From Pseudomonadota bacterium (GTDB lineage Bacteria > Pseudomonadota > Gammaproteobacteria > Steroidobacterales > Steroidobacteraceae): a DNA stretch of 64,000 nucleotides. The stretch is from assembly GCA_023391335.1 (NCBI GenBank), contig JAEWBG010000019.1:1-64000 (forward strand), written 5' to 3'. Below are positions 8,432 through 17,242 of this stretch, piece by piece (the stretch's first letter is position 1; each line of letters begins with the position of its first letter). The notes beneath the pieces were generated by a model. It ran no database searches, was not told the origin of the DNA, and saw nothing but the letters and a program-made list of their open reading frames with translations. Made by a program: the position numbers and the translations under genes.

Positions 8432-9058
8432 TCACGCTTCGCCCACTTCGAGAACCATGCGCACCAGGTGCGCAAGCGACGAAGCCTGCATTTTCTCCAT
8501 CACGCGCGCACGATGAATTTCGACCGTGCGTTGGCTGAGCTTGAGATCGCCTGCAATCACTTTGTTCGCCTTGCCATGCACGACGAGGTCGAGCACTTCG
8601 CGTTCGCGCGGCGTCAACGTTTCCAAGCGACGGCGGATGTCGTTGCGTTCGCCCAATGCTGCACGGTTGCTGCCGTCCTTTTCGAGTGCTTGATTGATGC
8701 GATCGATGAGATCTTGATCGCGAAACGGCTTCTGAATGAAGTCGACCGCACCCGCCTGCATCGCTTCGACGGCCATCGGCACATCGCCGTGACCGGTGAT
8801 GAAGATGATCGGCAGAATCGAATGCTTTTCGTTGAGCTTCTGCTGCAACTCGAGTCCCGACATGCCGGGCATGCGAATGTCCAAGACCAAGCAGCCCGGA
8901 CGATCTTCGCTGTACGCATCGAGAAACTCCTGCGCCGAGCCGAACGTCTCGACCGGCTGACCCACCGATCGCAACAACAACTTCAGCGCATCGCGCACCG
9001 CCGCGTCGTCGTCCACGACGAAGATGGTTGGACGCGAATTATTAGTATTGGCCCTCAT
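8432..9058 (-). CDS. FixJ-family response regulator
   Basis: 208 residues from the ATG at 9058, preceded by a purine-rich GGGGGATAAG ribosome site; the frame is open further upstream without added domain. The receiver domain (about 10-125) has the acidic DDD pocket, phospho-acceptor Asp60 in VLDIRMPGMSG, Thr in FITGHGDVPMAV and Lys in FIQKPF. The LuxR-type helix-turn-helix (about 140-200) contains LTPREREVLDLVVHGKANK. It directly follows the PAS histidine kinase gene (4-base gap), its likely phosphodonor. Target genes are unknown. FixJ/TtrR-type regulators often control respiration or alternative electron acceptor use. Confidence 0.92.
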   Translation of the reverse strand: MRANTNNSRPTIFVVDDDAAVRDALKLLLRSVGQPVETFGSAQEFLDAYSEDRPGCLVLDIRMPGMSGLELQQKLNEKHSILPIIFITGHGDVPMAVEAMQAGAVDFIQKPFRDQDLIDRINQALEKDGSNRAALGERNDIRRRLETLTPREREVLDLVVHGKANKVIAGDLKLSQRTVEIHRARVMEKMQASSLAHLVRMVLEVGEA

Positions 9059-9062
9059 CGGC

Positions 9063-10607
9063 TTATCCCCCTGCTGCAGGTACTGATGGAAGCGTAAAGA
9101 AGAAGCGCGCACCGCCGCCTGGATTGGGGCCGCACCAAAGCTTCCCGCCGTGCGCTCGCACGATCGAACGGCTAATCGAAAGACCCAAACCAGTGCCGCC
9201 CGGCTTGGTCGTAAAAAATGGATTGAACAGCTCAGCCATCATTTCCGAACTGACTCCGATTCCTCGGTCGGCCACCGTGAATTGCACGTCGCCTTCGTTG
9301 TCCAGCTCCGTCTTCAGCACGATCTCGCGCCGCGCTTCGGGTATGTCGGTCATCGCATCGATGCTATTGCGAACTAAATTCAGGATCACTTGTTGAATCT
9401 GCACCACGTCCGCTTGCACCTGGGGCGATTGCGTCGCCGGCTCGAGCACCATGTGCACGCCGTGATGCCTTGCATCGGTTTCGGCCAGCGTCTGCACATC
9501 CGCAAGCAGCCGATTGGCATCTACCAACTCACGCCGCACCTCTCGGTTCTTTACGAAAGTGCGCAAGCGCCGGATCACCTCGCCCGCCCTGAGCGCCTGC
9601 GCGCCGATGTGCTCGAGCGCAGAGGCAATTTCTTCTTCAGTGGCGTTTCCCGATGCGATGAGACGCTGACACGCTTGCGCGTAAGTCGCAATGGCGGTGA
9701 GCGGTTGATTTACCTCGTGGGCAATACCGGCAGCCATTTCACCCATGGTTGAGATCCGCCCGAAGTGCGCGATGCGATCCTGCATTTGGCGAGCTTCGTC
9801 CTCCGCAAGACGCCGATCCGTGATGTCGTGAAGCGTGCCTACTTGCCGCAGCATCTTGCCCGATGGACTGCGGGTAGCCTGCGCGATGTGATGCACGTAG
9901 CGCAGCGATCCGTCTGGATGCGTGATCCGATATTCGATGTCCATCGCCCGGCCTACCGCATCCAGTTCGTCTTTAGCTTGTTGCCAGCGCGCACGATCGG
10001 CCGGGTGCACCCGAGGCTGCAGAAAATCGTAAACCCCAATGTAGGGTTCACCGTAGCGGCGGCCCAGCACGCGATACAAATGCGGCGACCAATAATCCTC
10101 GGTCTGCCCATCGAAGTCGACCACATAGTTGCCTAGATTTGCGATCTCTTGCGCGATGGTGAGCTGAGCTTCACTGCGACGAAGAGCTTCCTCGGCATTG
10201 CGCCGAACGGTGATATCGCGGATGAAGCCAACGAATCTGGGCGGCTCGGTACCTTGCACGCGCCCGACTGCGAGCTCCGCCGAGAATTCGCTGCCATCGC
10301 GGCGCTTGGCCAACAGTTCGCGGCCGATGCCGATGATGCGCGGCTCGCCCGGTTCGATGTAGTTGCGTAGATAGTCTTCTTGCTGCGAGCGAAACGGCTC
10401 GGGCAGCAAGATGTGGACCTTCAGCCCGATCACTTCCTGTTCGTTGTACCCGAACATGCGTTCGCCCGCATGATTGAGCAGTTCGATACGACCTTCGTGA
10501 TCGAACAAGACGACTGCGTCCACCGCGGCATCGAGCACGGCCTGGAACTCACGCTCCAGCCGATCGGCGCGCTCCTCCTGAGGCTCGGCGACTCGCAATA
10601 ACGTCAT
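9063..10607 (-). CDS. FixL-like PAS-PAS sensor histidine kinase
   Basis: About 514 residues from the ATG at 10607; an upstream in-frame ATG at 10703 adds 32 residues without a domain. Two PAS domains (about 20-135 and 140-260) precede a HisKA domain with phospho-His in GIAHEVNQPLTAI and an HATPase domain with N-box LNLVRNSIDAM and G-box GGTGLGLSIS. No membrane segment is seen, so the sensor is cytoplasmic. The first PAS matches FixL wording, but the segment EPRIIGIGR has Arg where oxygen-sensing FixL has the haem-ligating His (PHIIGIGR), so haem binding is unlikely. It is co-transcribed with the fixJ-like gene. Confidence 0.9.
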   Translation of the reverse strand: MTLLRVAEPQEERADRLEREFQAVLDAAVDAVVLFDHEGRIELLNHAGERMFGYNEQEVIGLKVHILLPEPFRSQQEDYLRNYIEPGEPRIIGIGRELLAKRRDGSEFSAELAVGRVQGTEPPRFVGFIRDITVRRNAEEALRRSEAQLTIAQEIANLGNYVVDFDGQTEDYWSPHLYRVLGRRYGEPYIGVYDFLQPRVHPADRARWQQAKDELDAVGRAMDIEYRITHPDGSLRYVHHIAQATRSPSGKMLRQVGTLHDITDRRLAEDEARQMQDRIAHFGRISTMGEMAAGIAHEVNQPLTAIATYAQACQRLIASGNATEEEIASALEHIGAQALRAGEVIRRLRTFVKNREVRRELVDANRLLADVQTLAETDARHHGVHMVLEPATQSPQVQADVVQIQQVILNLVRNSIDAMTDIPEARREIVLKTELDNEGDVQFTVADRGIGVSSEMMAELFNPFFTTKPGGTGLGLSISRSIVRAHGGKLWCGPNPGGGARFFFTLPSVPAAGG

Positions 10608-10751
10608 GGACGCGAATTCTATGGAATGTGATTGAGCGTGGGAAACAAAACTCATGCGCGAACGCGTCACGTGTGCGAGTGTAGTCGACGGTTGGCTGCG
10701 CACTACAACGCGGGAGAACCAGTTTAGATCGCTGTCCTTGCGAATCTTCAG

Positions 10752-12038
10752 CTAGCTTGCGAGGCCGACAGGTGATTCGCTGTCGAGCGACTTCCGGAAA
10801 GAGCCCGTCGATAGCTGGTCGTACTCTTTGTCCATGATCACCGCGCAATTACGCCCGCGCGACTTGGCCGCGTACAGCGCTTCATCCGCAAGCTGGATGA
10901 AACCGAAATGGCTACGACCATTTGCCGGTTGGATGCAGGCGCCGCCGATACTCACGGTCAACGTCTTGCTCGAAATGCCCGGCGCCGTGTGCTTGATACA
11001 CAGGGTTTCGATTCCGGATTGAATACGCCGCACCGCCTCTTCAACGTGATCGCGCCGAGCGTCATACAAAACGATTGCGAACTCCTCTCCGCCATAACGT
11101 GCGGTGATATCGAGCGGGCGACGTGCGCAACTTGTCAGCGTCCATGCCACTTGCCGCAAGCATTCATCGCCAGCTTGGTGACCGTAATAGTCGTTGTACG
11201 CCTTGAAGTGATCGATATCGACGAGCAGCAACGCGAGCGGCGCCTGATCGCGGATGGCCTGGGGCCACAAACGATCGACATGTTCGTCGAACGATCGGCG
11301 ATTGTGGATGCCGGTCAATCCGTCGCGACTCGCCGCTTCGATCAACAAGCGTTCTTCGAGGAAGTTGGTCCTGTTAGTGCGCTCGAGCGAATAGCACACC
11401 ATGGCGCCGACCAGATTCGTGAAGGCCAGCACCCCTACGTCGATGACCATCCATGAGATCGGCAGCGAGGCCAGCACACCGGCAATGATGTACGAGAGCA
11501 ATACCGTCGTCGCCGCGAATAGCGCCGCGTAGAACGTCATTCCCAGCATGAAATAGATGTAGATGATCGCGATGACGACCGTGGCGTTGAAATTCACCGA
11601 GTGCTGCGCGGCGATCACGTCCAGGACGACGACGCCGATGCCGAACACGGTCGAACCCAGCAGGCACACGATCGGGTAGTAACGGTGATAGAAGCGGCTA
11701 TGCACCACCCAGAGCGCGATCGTGAGCACCGGGGTGAACACCGCCACACGGATCACGTCCATCATCCGATTGGCATCGGAACTCAGGACCAGATGGGCCA
11801 GCGCAGAGAAGCCCACTACGAAGGCAATAGCGAGCCACAGATTCCGCCTAACCTGATGTAGCGATTCTTTTAGATGAACTTGCTTGAATTCCGCTTCCAG
11901 CGCCGGCTCGAATCGCAGCCGCGGAAAGCCACGCTTCAGCTGCAAAGCATGAGGCGACTCCGGAGGAGCACCGACGGCGGCGTTCGCGAGTGGCTCGGGC
12001 ATGGAGATCTGCGGTGGAGGCGGCGGATCGAGGCGCAT
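10752..12038 (-). CDS. Membrane diguanylate cyclase (GGDEF)
   Basis: 428 residues. Five or six hydrophobic segments between about residues 65 and 225 form a membrane sensor region; a short helical linker leads to the GGDEF domain (about 235-405). The active site is RYGGEEF, and RPLD five residues before it is the RxxD inhibitory I-site, so product feedback is expected. It makes c-di-GMP from two GTP, which usually promotes surface attachment and represses motility. No EAL domain is present. It lies downstream of the kinase/regulator pair only in divergent-free, separate spacing; no operon link is evident. Confidence 0.92.
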   Translation of the reverse strand: MRLDPPPPPQISMPEPLANAAVGAPPESPHALQLKRGFPRLRFEPALEAEFKQVHLKESLHQVRRNLWLAIAFVVGFSALAHLVLSSDANRMMDVIRVAVFTPVLTIALWVVHSRFYHRYYPIVCLLGSTVFGIGVVVLDVIAAQHSVNFNATVVIAIIYIYFMLGMTFYAALFAATTVLLSYIIAGVLASLPISWMVIDVGVLAFTNLVGAMVCYSLERTNRTNFLEERLLIEAASRDGLTGIHNRRSFDEHVDRLWPQAIRDQAPLALLLVDIDHFKAYNDYYGHQAGDECLRQVAWTLTSCARRPLDITARYGGEEFAIVLYDARRDHVEEAVRRIQSGIETLCIKHTAPGISSKTLTVSIGGACIQPANGRSHFGFIQLADEALYAAKSRGRNCAVIMDKEYDQLSTGSFRKSLDSESPVGLAS

Positions 12039-12226
12039 GCCGCCGGTGCCGTACGGTAGCGGGACGCGGTGCGCCCCACAAGCACCGCGCTCATCGCGAT
12101 CGAAGAAAATGCAGTCGAGGTTTTTAGTGGAATGGGCCCAGTTCTAATGTGCTGGCCCGACGTGACCAGCCTGATATCTGAGCTCGAATCTGGGCGCGGC
12201 GGAGGAGCGCGCCCCAAGATAGGGAG

Positions 12227-12475
12227 TTAGTTCGATTCGGAAGTCTTACGGCGATCACGGGCTTCTTTGATGAAGCGGCGCCACACTTCATAAGAGTCCC
12301 ATCCGCCGGTGGCTTCGATGGACTTGGTCTCGATCGTGCGGGTGTCTCCCAGCTGGTCCGCATTCGCGGCGACTGCAGGGGTGACGATCTGACTTGTTAT
12401 AGGTTTGGAAGCAGTACTCATAGTGTCGACGGGAATGCCCGCCCGCTGATCTGTGGCAATAATTTGTGTGTCCAT
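12227..12475 (-). CDS. Small hypothetical protein
   Basis: 82 residues, no family recognised. The N-terminal half is rich in Thr, Ala, Ile and Val with low complexity; the C-terminal half is charged (GGWDSYEVWRRFIKEARDRRK) and looks helical. A weak GAGG lies too far upstream of the ATG to be a strong ribosome site. The composition is protein-like rather than shadow-like and nothing overlaps it on the other strand, so it may be real, but the evidence is thin. Confidence 0.35.
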   Translation of the reverse strand: MDTQIIATDQRAGIPVDTMSTASKPITSQIVTPAVAANADQLGDTRTIETKSIEATGGWDSYEVWRRFIKEARDRRKTSESN

Positions 12476-12800
12476 GGTAGTAACTGCGCCTCAAAGACCG
12501 ACGTGCACAGTTCTCAGTTTTCGGATTTTCAGTCGTGCTCTGATGCGATTTCCCGCTGAAGGATGCTGATCAGAAACGACTGTTAAATGGGCTCGCTCGA
12601 TTATGTCCAAGCGATTGCGCGACCGCGCGTTCCAGATGCGTAAGAGTAACGATGAAGGGGCGAAATCGCTAGACATGAACGCAAACAAAAACCGCTTGAT
12701 CTTCACGACGCACTCTGCAGTGCGGCATGCGCACTGCGCTTCGTTTGCACCGATCAGATGGATGCGCCAATCCGGTGCGGACCGACTCGAGGCTCGTAAT
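12476..12800. other. Intergenic gap downstream of gshA
   Basis: About 325 bases between the small hypothetical gene and the gshA stop. A plus-strand frame of 73 codons at 12603-12824 runs into the gshA 3' end and has no recognisable feature. I see no RNA gene, terminator or repeat. Confidence 0.4.
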
Positions 12801-14384
12801 TCAACCGCGAAAGTAGTTCGCTAGATATTGGTCGAAGGTCACGTTGTCCGCGGCCTCGATGTCTTTCTGCTTGACGAGCGAGGCTTCCGCTTCTTGCGCG
12901 AACTCGCCTAGGCGCTGCTCGTTGGGCGGATACAGATCCAAGAAATACGCTTTGTGAACTTGCGACATCCGCATTGCCAGCTGCGCAAACGATTCGCCGG
13001 TCGTGCGCATCTCTTCCAAACTGCGAGCCGAAGGCGTCAACGCAGGGTCCAGCACTTTCGATTCCTGCAACTCGAGCGAGGCCGTATAAGGCTTCTGCGG
13101 ATTGCCGCCGTCCAGCAGTTCGCAAATGCCACGCATCGAATCGATTAGCTCTAACGCCCATGCACGCAGCTCTATGGGGCGATTGTTTCGATTCAATTGC
13201 AGGCCCGGCTCGCGGCCACGTCGCGCCACGACGGCATGGTTGTCGTCGAGTGAAGATTGCTCGCTCGAATCGATCGGGTCGCTTTGCTTCAACACGCATA
13301 GCGCGGCGAATGCTTCTAAAAAGCGCAGCTTGTTCTGATTCACCCCAACCGGATCGAACGCGCTCACGTCCAGCGCACGAAACTCGACGTATTCGACCCC
13401 GGCCCGGCGCAATGCCTGCGAAGGATGTTCGCCGGAGCGCGTGACGCGTTTCGGGCGGATGTAGCTGTAGTACTCGTTTTCGATTTGCAGCAGATTCGCG
13501 TTCAGTTGCCGATACTCGCCGTCAACCTTCACACCTATTTTTTGATACTCGGGATTCGGCGTGCTCACCGCAGCCGTCAGATCGCTCACGTACTCGCTCA
13601 GACTATTGACCGAAATCTGGACGCCCGCCTGGTGCTTGTTGCGATAGCCCAGATCGCTCATGCGCAACGATGTCGCATGCGGCGCGTACAAGGTGCCGGG
13701 ACCCCATTCTTTTAACCAATGCTCGCGACCTTTCACAAAGGAAGCACACAACGCGGGCGAATTGCCGAACAAATACAGAACGATCCATCCATAGCGACGG
13801 TAGTTTCGCAACAGCGCAAAGTACTGTTCAGAGATGAAGTCCTGATTCGCGTCGCGGTGCTGCAAAGCTTCGCCCAAGACCGGCCAGAACTGCGCGGGGA
13901 AGGAGTAGTTGAAATGCACCCCCGAGATCGCCTGCATGAGCCGTCCGTATCGATAGCCAAGGCCGGTGCGGTACGCCTCTTTGAGCTTGCCGACATTGGA
14001 GCGGCCGTACCGCGCAATCGGAATCGAGGCGTCGTCGCGCACGTGGCACGGCATGCTCGTGGCCCACAGCAGTTGGTCGCCAAGATGCCGGTAAACGAAC
14101 TGATGCAAGTCGCACAGATACTGCAGTAGTTCCCAGCATTCAGGAAAAGCGGGCGTTACCAGTTCGATGAGCGATTCGGAGAAATCGGTGGTGATGTGCT
14201 CATGGGTGAGCGCAGAACCTAATGCCCTTGGATGAGCGCTTTGGTCGATCGTACCGGCCGGCGTGACCCGCAGTGATTCCTTCTCCACGCCTTTCAGTCC
14301 GCCACACAAAACGGCAGGCTCGCGAACGTTGATGAGCGTGGCGAGCCGGCGCTCGAATACGCGATCTATTGCCGAACCGATCAT
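12801..14384 (-). CDS. gshA: Glutamate-cysteine ligase
   Basis: 527 residues, the normal length of the gammaproteobacterial GshA class. It catalyses the ATP-dependent joining of glutamate and cysteine, the first and rate-limiting step of glutathione synthesis in the cytoplasm. Family wording is clear: GLKGVEKESLRV near the N terminus, FSESLIELVTP, ISGVHFNYSFP, SLRMSDLGYRNKHQAG and RAGVEYVEFRALDVSAFDPVG. The start at 14384 (MIGSAID) fits the family. The gene stands alone; gshB is not in the window. Confidence 0.95.
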   Translation of the reverse strand: MIGSAIDRVFERRLATLINVREPAVLCGGLKGVEKESLRVTPAGTIDQSAHPRALGSALTHEHITTDFSESLIELVTPAFPECWELLQYLCDLHQFVYRHLGDQLLWATSMPCHVRDDASIPIARYGRSNVGKLKEAYRTGLGYRYGRLMQAISGVHFNYSFPAQFWPVLGEALQHRDANQDFISEQYFALLRNYRRYGWIVLYLFGNSPALCASFVKGREHWLKEWGPGTLYAPHATSLRMSDLGYRNKHQAGVQISVNSLSEYVSDLTAAVSTPNPEYQKIGVKVDGEYRQLNANLLQIENEYYSYIRPKRVTRSGEHPSQALRRAGVEYVEFRALDVSAFDPVGVNQNKLRFLEAFAALCVLKQSDPIDSSEQSSLDDNHAVVARRGREPGLQLNRNNRPIELRAWALELIDSMRGICELLDGGNPQKPYTASLELQESKVLDPALTPSARSLEEMRTTGESFAQLAMRMSQVHKAYFLDLYPPNEQRLGEFAQEAEASLVKQKDIEAADNVTFDQYLANYFRG

Positions 14385-14724
14385 GACTTGCGAGTTCGCT
14401 ATTGCACGCGAGGAGCGCGAGCGGAGCGTGCTGTACCAAAGTGGATGGAAATTGAACCGAGGGTCGAAGACATCCGCCGCAGCGGATCGTAAGTGAGGCG
14501 GATCGTTCGATCAGCGCGGGTGCAGCAAGTTTCCTTAGTCGTATCAAGTGCGTCAAGCACATGGTTGATGCTGGTGTGAATCTTTGCACCGTCGTCTGGA
14601 GAAGCGAGGACCGAAACCGCTCATCATTTTGACGCGACGTTTCGTCAAGTCCTGTACCGCCTCGCACGTCTATGTGTTCTGATACCGGCTCGCCGCTTCG
14701 CTCGACCACTCTCCATGAGGGCCC
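14385..14724. other. Divergent gap between gshA and a diguanylate cyclase gene
   Basis: 340 bases that must hold the promoters of gshA (minus) and the GGDEF gene (plus). The short frames on both strands are not protein-like. No repeat or clear operator stands out. Confidence 0.4.
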
Positions 14725-15579
14725 GTGGACGCCACGCCGATCTCCCTGTTCGCATGGATGGCGTCTCCGCTCGTATCGCAAGGTACGGTGGCGCTGCTCA
14801 TTGTCGCTGTCGTCGCGGCTTTGGGGCGCGCAATGTGGCTTCACACCAGAATTGCGGATCGCACTCGCGAGTTGGAAGCTGAGCTGACGCAGCGCCGTCG
14901 CGTCGAAGCCGAACTCGAAGCAATTCGTTCGGATCTGGAACGCCGAGTCGGCGAACGCACCGCCGCTCTCGAAGCGCGCAATGAGGAACTCACTCGCCTA
15001 CGTCTGGCGCTGGAAACCGCCAATCAGCGGCTCAAACGTCTCGTCGCAGTGGATGCGCTTACCGGGATTGCCAATCGCCGCCATTTCGATCGCGTGCTCG
15101 AGCGGGAGCTGCGTCGGGCACGCCGCGAGCATCTGCCAATCTCGCTGATATTTCTCGATCTCGATGAGTTCAAGCGCTTCAACGACACTTACGGACACGC
15201 GCGCGGCGATGAGGTCTTGCGCCAGGTCGCGCAGACGCTGGATGAAACGTTCCGCCGCGGCGGCGACCTCGTCGCTCGATACGGCGGCGAAGAGTTCGCA
15301 GTCATCCTCCCTGGCGTGGACGGCAAGCGTGCCGCGCTTTACGCAGAGCGCCTTCGTCGACGGGTATGGCGATTGAGCATTGGCTACGATGCGTCCGACG
15401 TCTCGGATCGAGTCACGATCAGCGGCGGCGTTGCGACTGTCGAGCCGCCCCATGTCTCGACGCCCGATGAGTTGCTGCACGCCGCCGATCAGGCGCTGTA
15501 TCGGGCGAAATGCCTGGGCCGCAATCGCATCACGAGCGCTTCGACAGCTTCCCTCGCGCGCCTGAATATCGCCTCGTAG
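14725..15579 (+). CDS. Diguanylate cyclase with one membrane anchor
   Basis: 284 residues from a GTG start that follows a GAGG ribosome site. One N-terminal membrane helix (about 15-35), then a coiled coil rich in Arg and Glu (about 45-105) and a GGDEF domain (about 110-275). The active site RYGGEEF and an RxxD I-site (RGGD, five residues upstream) are intact. The coiled coil probably sets dimerisation of the cyclase domains. It has no periplasmic sensor domain of note. The 3' end is followed 59 bases later by the M81-family gene; co-transcription is possible but not supported by overlap. Confidence 0.9.
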   Translation: MDATPISLFAWMASPLVSQGTVALLIVAVVAALGRAMWLHTRIADRTRELEAELTQRRRVEAELEAIRSDLERRVGERTAALEARNEELTRLRLALETANQRLKRLVAVDALTGIANRRHFDRVLERELRRARREHLPISLIFLDLDEFKRFNDTYGHARGDEVLRQVAQTLDETFRRGGDLVARYGGEEFAVILPGVDGKRAALYAERLRRRVWRLSIGYDASDVSDRVTISGGVATVEPPHVSTPDELLHAADQALYRAKCLGRNRITSASTASLARLNIAS

Positions 15580-15638
15580 GGTCGCTTGCCTGCACGCGCT
15601 TCGGCTACGATCGCCGCAGCATTCGATCGGACCAGCGT

Positions 15639-17126
15639 ATGCATATCGCGGTCGGCGGTTTTCAACACGAGACCAATACGTTCGCGCCAACGCGAGCACG
15701 TTTTGAAGATTTTGCTCAACCTGACGCCTGGCCTGGGCTGACTCGCGGACCCGCGCTCGTCGACGCCGTGCGCGGTATCAATCTGCCGCTATCGGGATTC
15801 ATCGCAGAGGCTCGTAGCGCTGGGCACCGAATCGCACCGCTCACGTGGTGCTCGGCCACCCCGTCGGGTCGCGTGACGGAGGATGCCTTCGAGCGCATTG
15901 CGGGCATGCTGCTCGAAGATCTGCGCACCCACTCAGGCGTCGATGCCGTCTATCTCGATCTTCACGGCGCCATGGCCGCCGAGCATCTCAATGATGCGGA
16001 TGGCGAGTTACTTCGCAGAGTGCGTACCGCGATTGGGCGCTCGATGCCGCTCGTTGCAAGCTTGGACTTTCATGCGAACGTGTCCGAGCTGATGTTGAGC
16101 CAGGCGGATGCGCTAATCGCATATCGAACCTATCCACACATCGACATGGCAGCGACCGGAGAACGCGCGCTGCGCGCTCTCCACGTCATTCGCGAACGTG
16201 TGCTGCATGGAACCATCGCCAAGCTGTCGTTTCTGATACCGTTGACCTCTCAATGCACGCTCGTCGAACCCCTCTCGAGCGTCATGAGACAATTCGAGGC
16301 CGCTCAGGGCCCGGGCGGCGTGCACATCGCAAACTTCACCCCCGGCTTTCCTCCCGCAGACGTCGAGAAGTGCGGTCCGGCAGTCGTGGTACATGCCGAA
16401 ACGCCCAATGCCGCAGCGGCCACAGCGCGCGAACTCGCGGATCTCGTCGCAACGCGCGAACACGAATTTGCGCTAGAGACATTTCCCATCGAAGCGGCGC
16501 TCGCGAAAATCGATCAACTCGCGAGCGGTCCGATCATCCTGGCAGACACACAGGACAATCCGGGCGGTGGCGGCACCAGTGACACGACCTCGCTCCTGCG
16601 AGCGTTATCGCAGACGAGTCATCGCGCGCTCTGCGGTCTGATGTGCGATCCGGTCGCCGCACGGCGAGCACACGATGTCGGCGTGGGCGCGGACATACAC
16701 GTCGAACTTGGCGGACACTCCGGTCCCGCTGGCGAGACGCCCTTGGCCGGCCGCTATCGCGTGCTGGCACTGGGCGACGGAAACTTCACTGCGACGGGCG
16801 CTTTCTATGCGGGAGCACGCATGGCGCTCGGCCCCATGGCATTGCTGCGGCTTGGCAATTTGTACATTGCTGTCTCATCGCGAAAGCAACAGGCAGCGGA
16901 TCAAGCGATGTTTCGCCACCTAGGTATCGAGCCAGAACGTTTCCCCCTTCTGGTCCTGAAGAGTTCGGTGCACTTTCGAGCTGATTTCGCATCGATCGCA
17001 AAACACATCATCATCGTGACCGCACCAGGGATGAACATCGCTGACCCGGCTGAACTCAAATACACCCACTTGCCCGCTACCATGCGCCTTGCTGGTGCAG
17101 CACGCCCGATACGCTCTCCGGAATAG
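15639..17126 (+). CDS. M81/MlrC-family metallohydrolase
   Basis: 495 residues from the ATG at 15639, where the family's opening IAVGGFQHETNTF begins; the upstream extension of the open frame is not domain-like. MlrC of sphingomonads is a zinc enzyme that hydrolyses linear microcystin and its tetrapeptide; most relatives have unknown substrates. Visible metal-site wording includes HETNTF, LDLHGAM, DFHAN, YRTYPHIDM and the DNPGGGG stretch. It precedes the amine permease/GS-like operon by 116 bases on the same strand. An amide hydrolase is the one step otherwise missing from that pathway, so it may cleave the gamma-glutamyl product; that is inference. Confidence 0.85.
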   Translation: MHIAVGGFQHETNTFAPTRARFEDFAQPDAWPGLTRGPALVDAVRGINLPLSGFIAEARSAGHRIAPLTWCSATPSGRVTEDAFERIAGMLLEDLRTHSGVDAVYLDLHGAMAAEHLNDADGELLRRVRTAIGRSMPLVASLDFHANVSELMLSQADALIAYRTYPHIDMAATGERALRALHVIRERVLHGTIAKLSFLIPLTSQCTLVEPLSSVMRQFEAAQGPGGVHIANFTPGFPPADVEKCGPAVVVHAETPNAAAATARELADLVATREHEFALETFPIEAALAKIDQLASGPIILADTQDNPGGGGTSDTTSLLRALSQTSHRALCGLMCDPVAARRAHDVGVGADIHVELGGHSGPAGETPLAGRYRVLALGDGNFTATGAFYAGARMALGPMALLRLGNLYIAVSSRKQQAADQAMFRHLGIEPERFPLLVLKSSVHFRADFASIAKHIIIVTAPGMNIADPAELKYTHLPATMRLAGAARPIRSPE

Positions 17127-17242
17127 TCCTTCCGCCTTTGCTAAATCAACTGACATCGTGGTCAAGCACGATGGGCAACCGCTTGCGCGCGCGTATAGTC
17201 CCTGCTCTCGAGCATTCCAAACAACAATTCGGGGAGATTGGC

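Noticed and set aside
12603..12824. 73-codon plus-strand frame downstream of gshA
   Set aside because: Overlaps the gshA 3' end, no family, no clear ribosome site.
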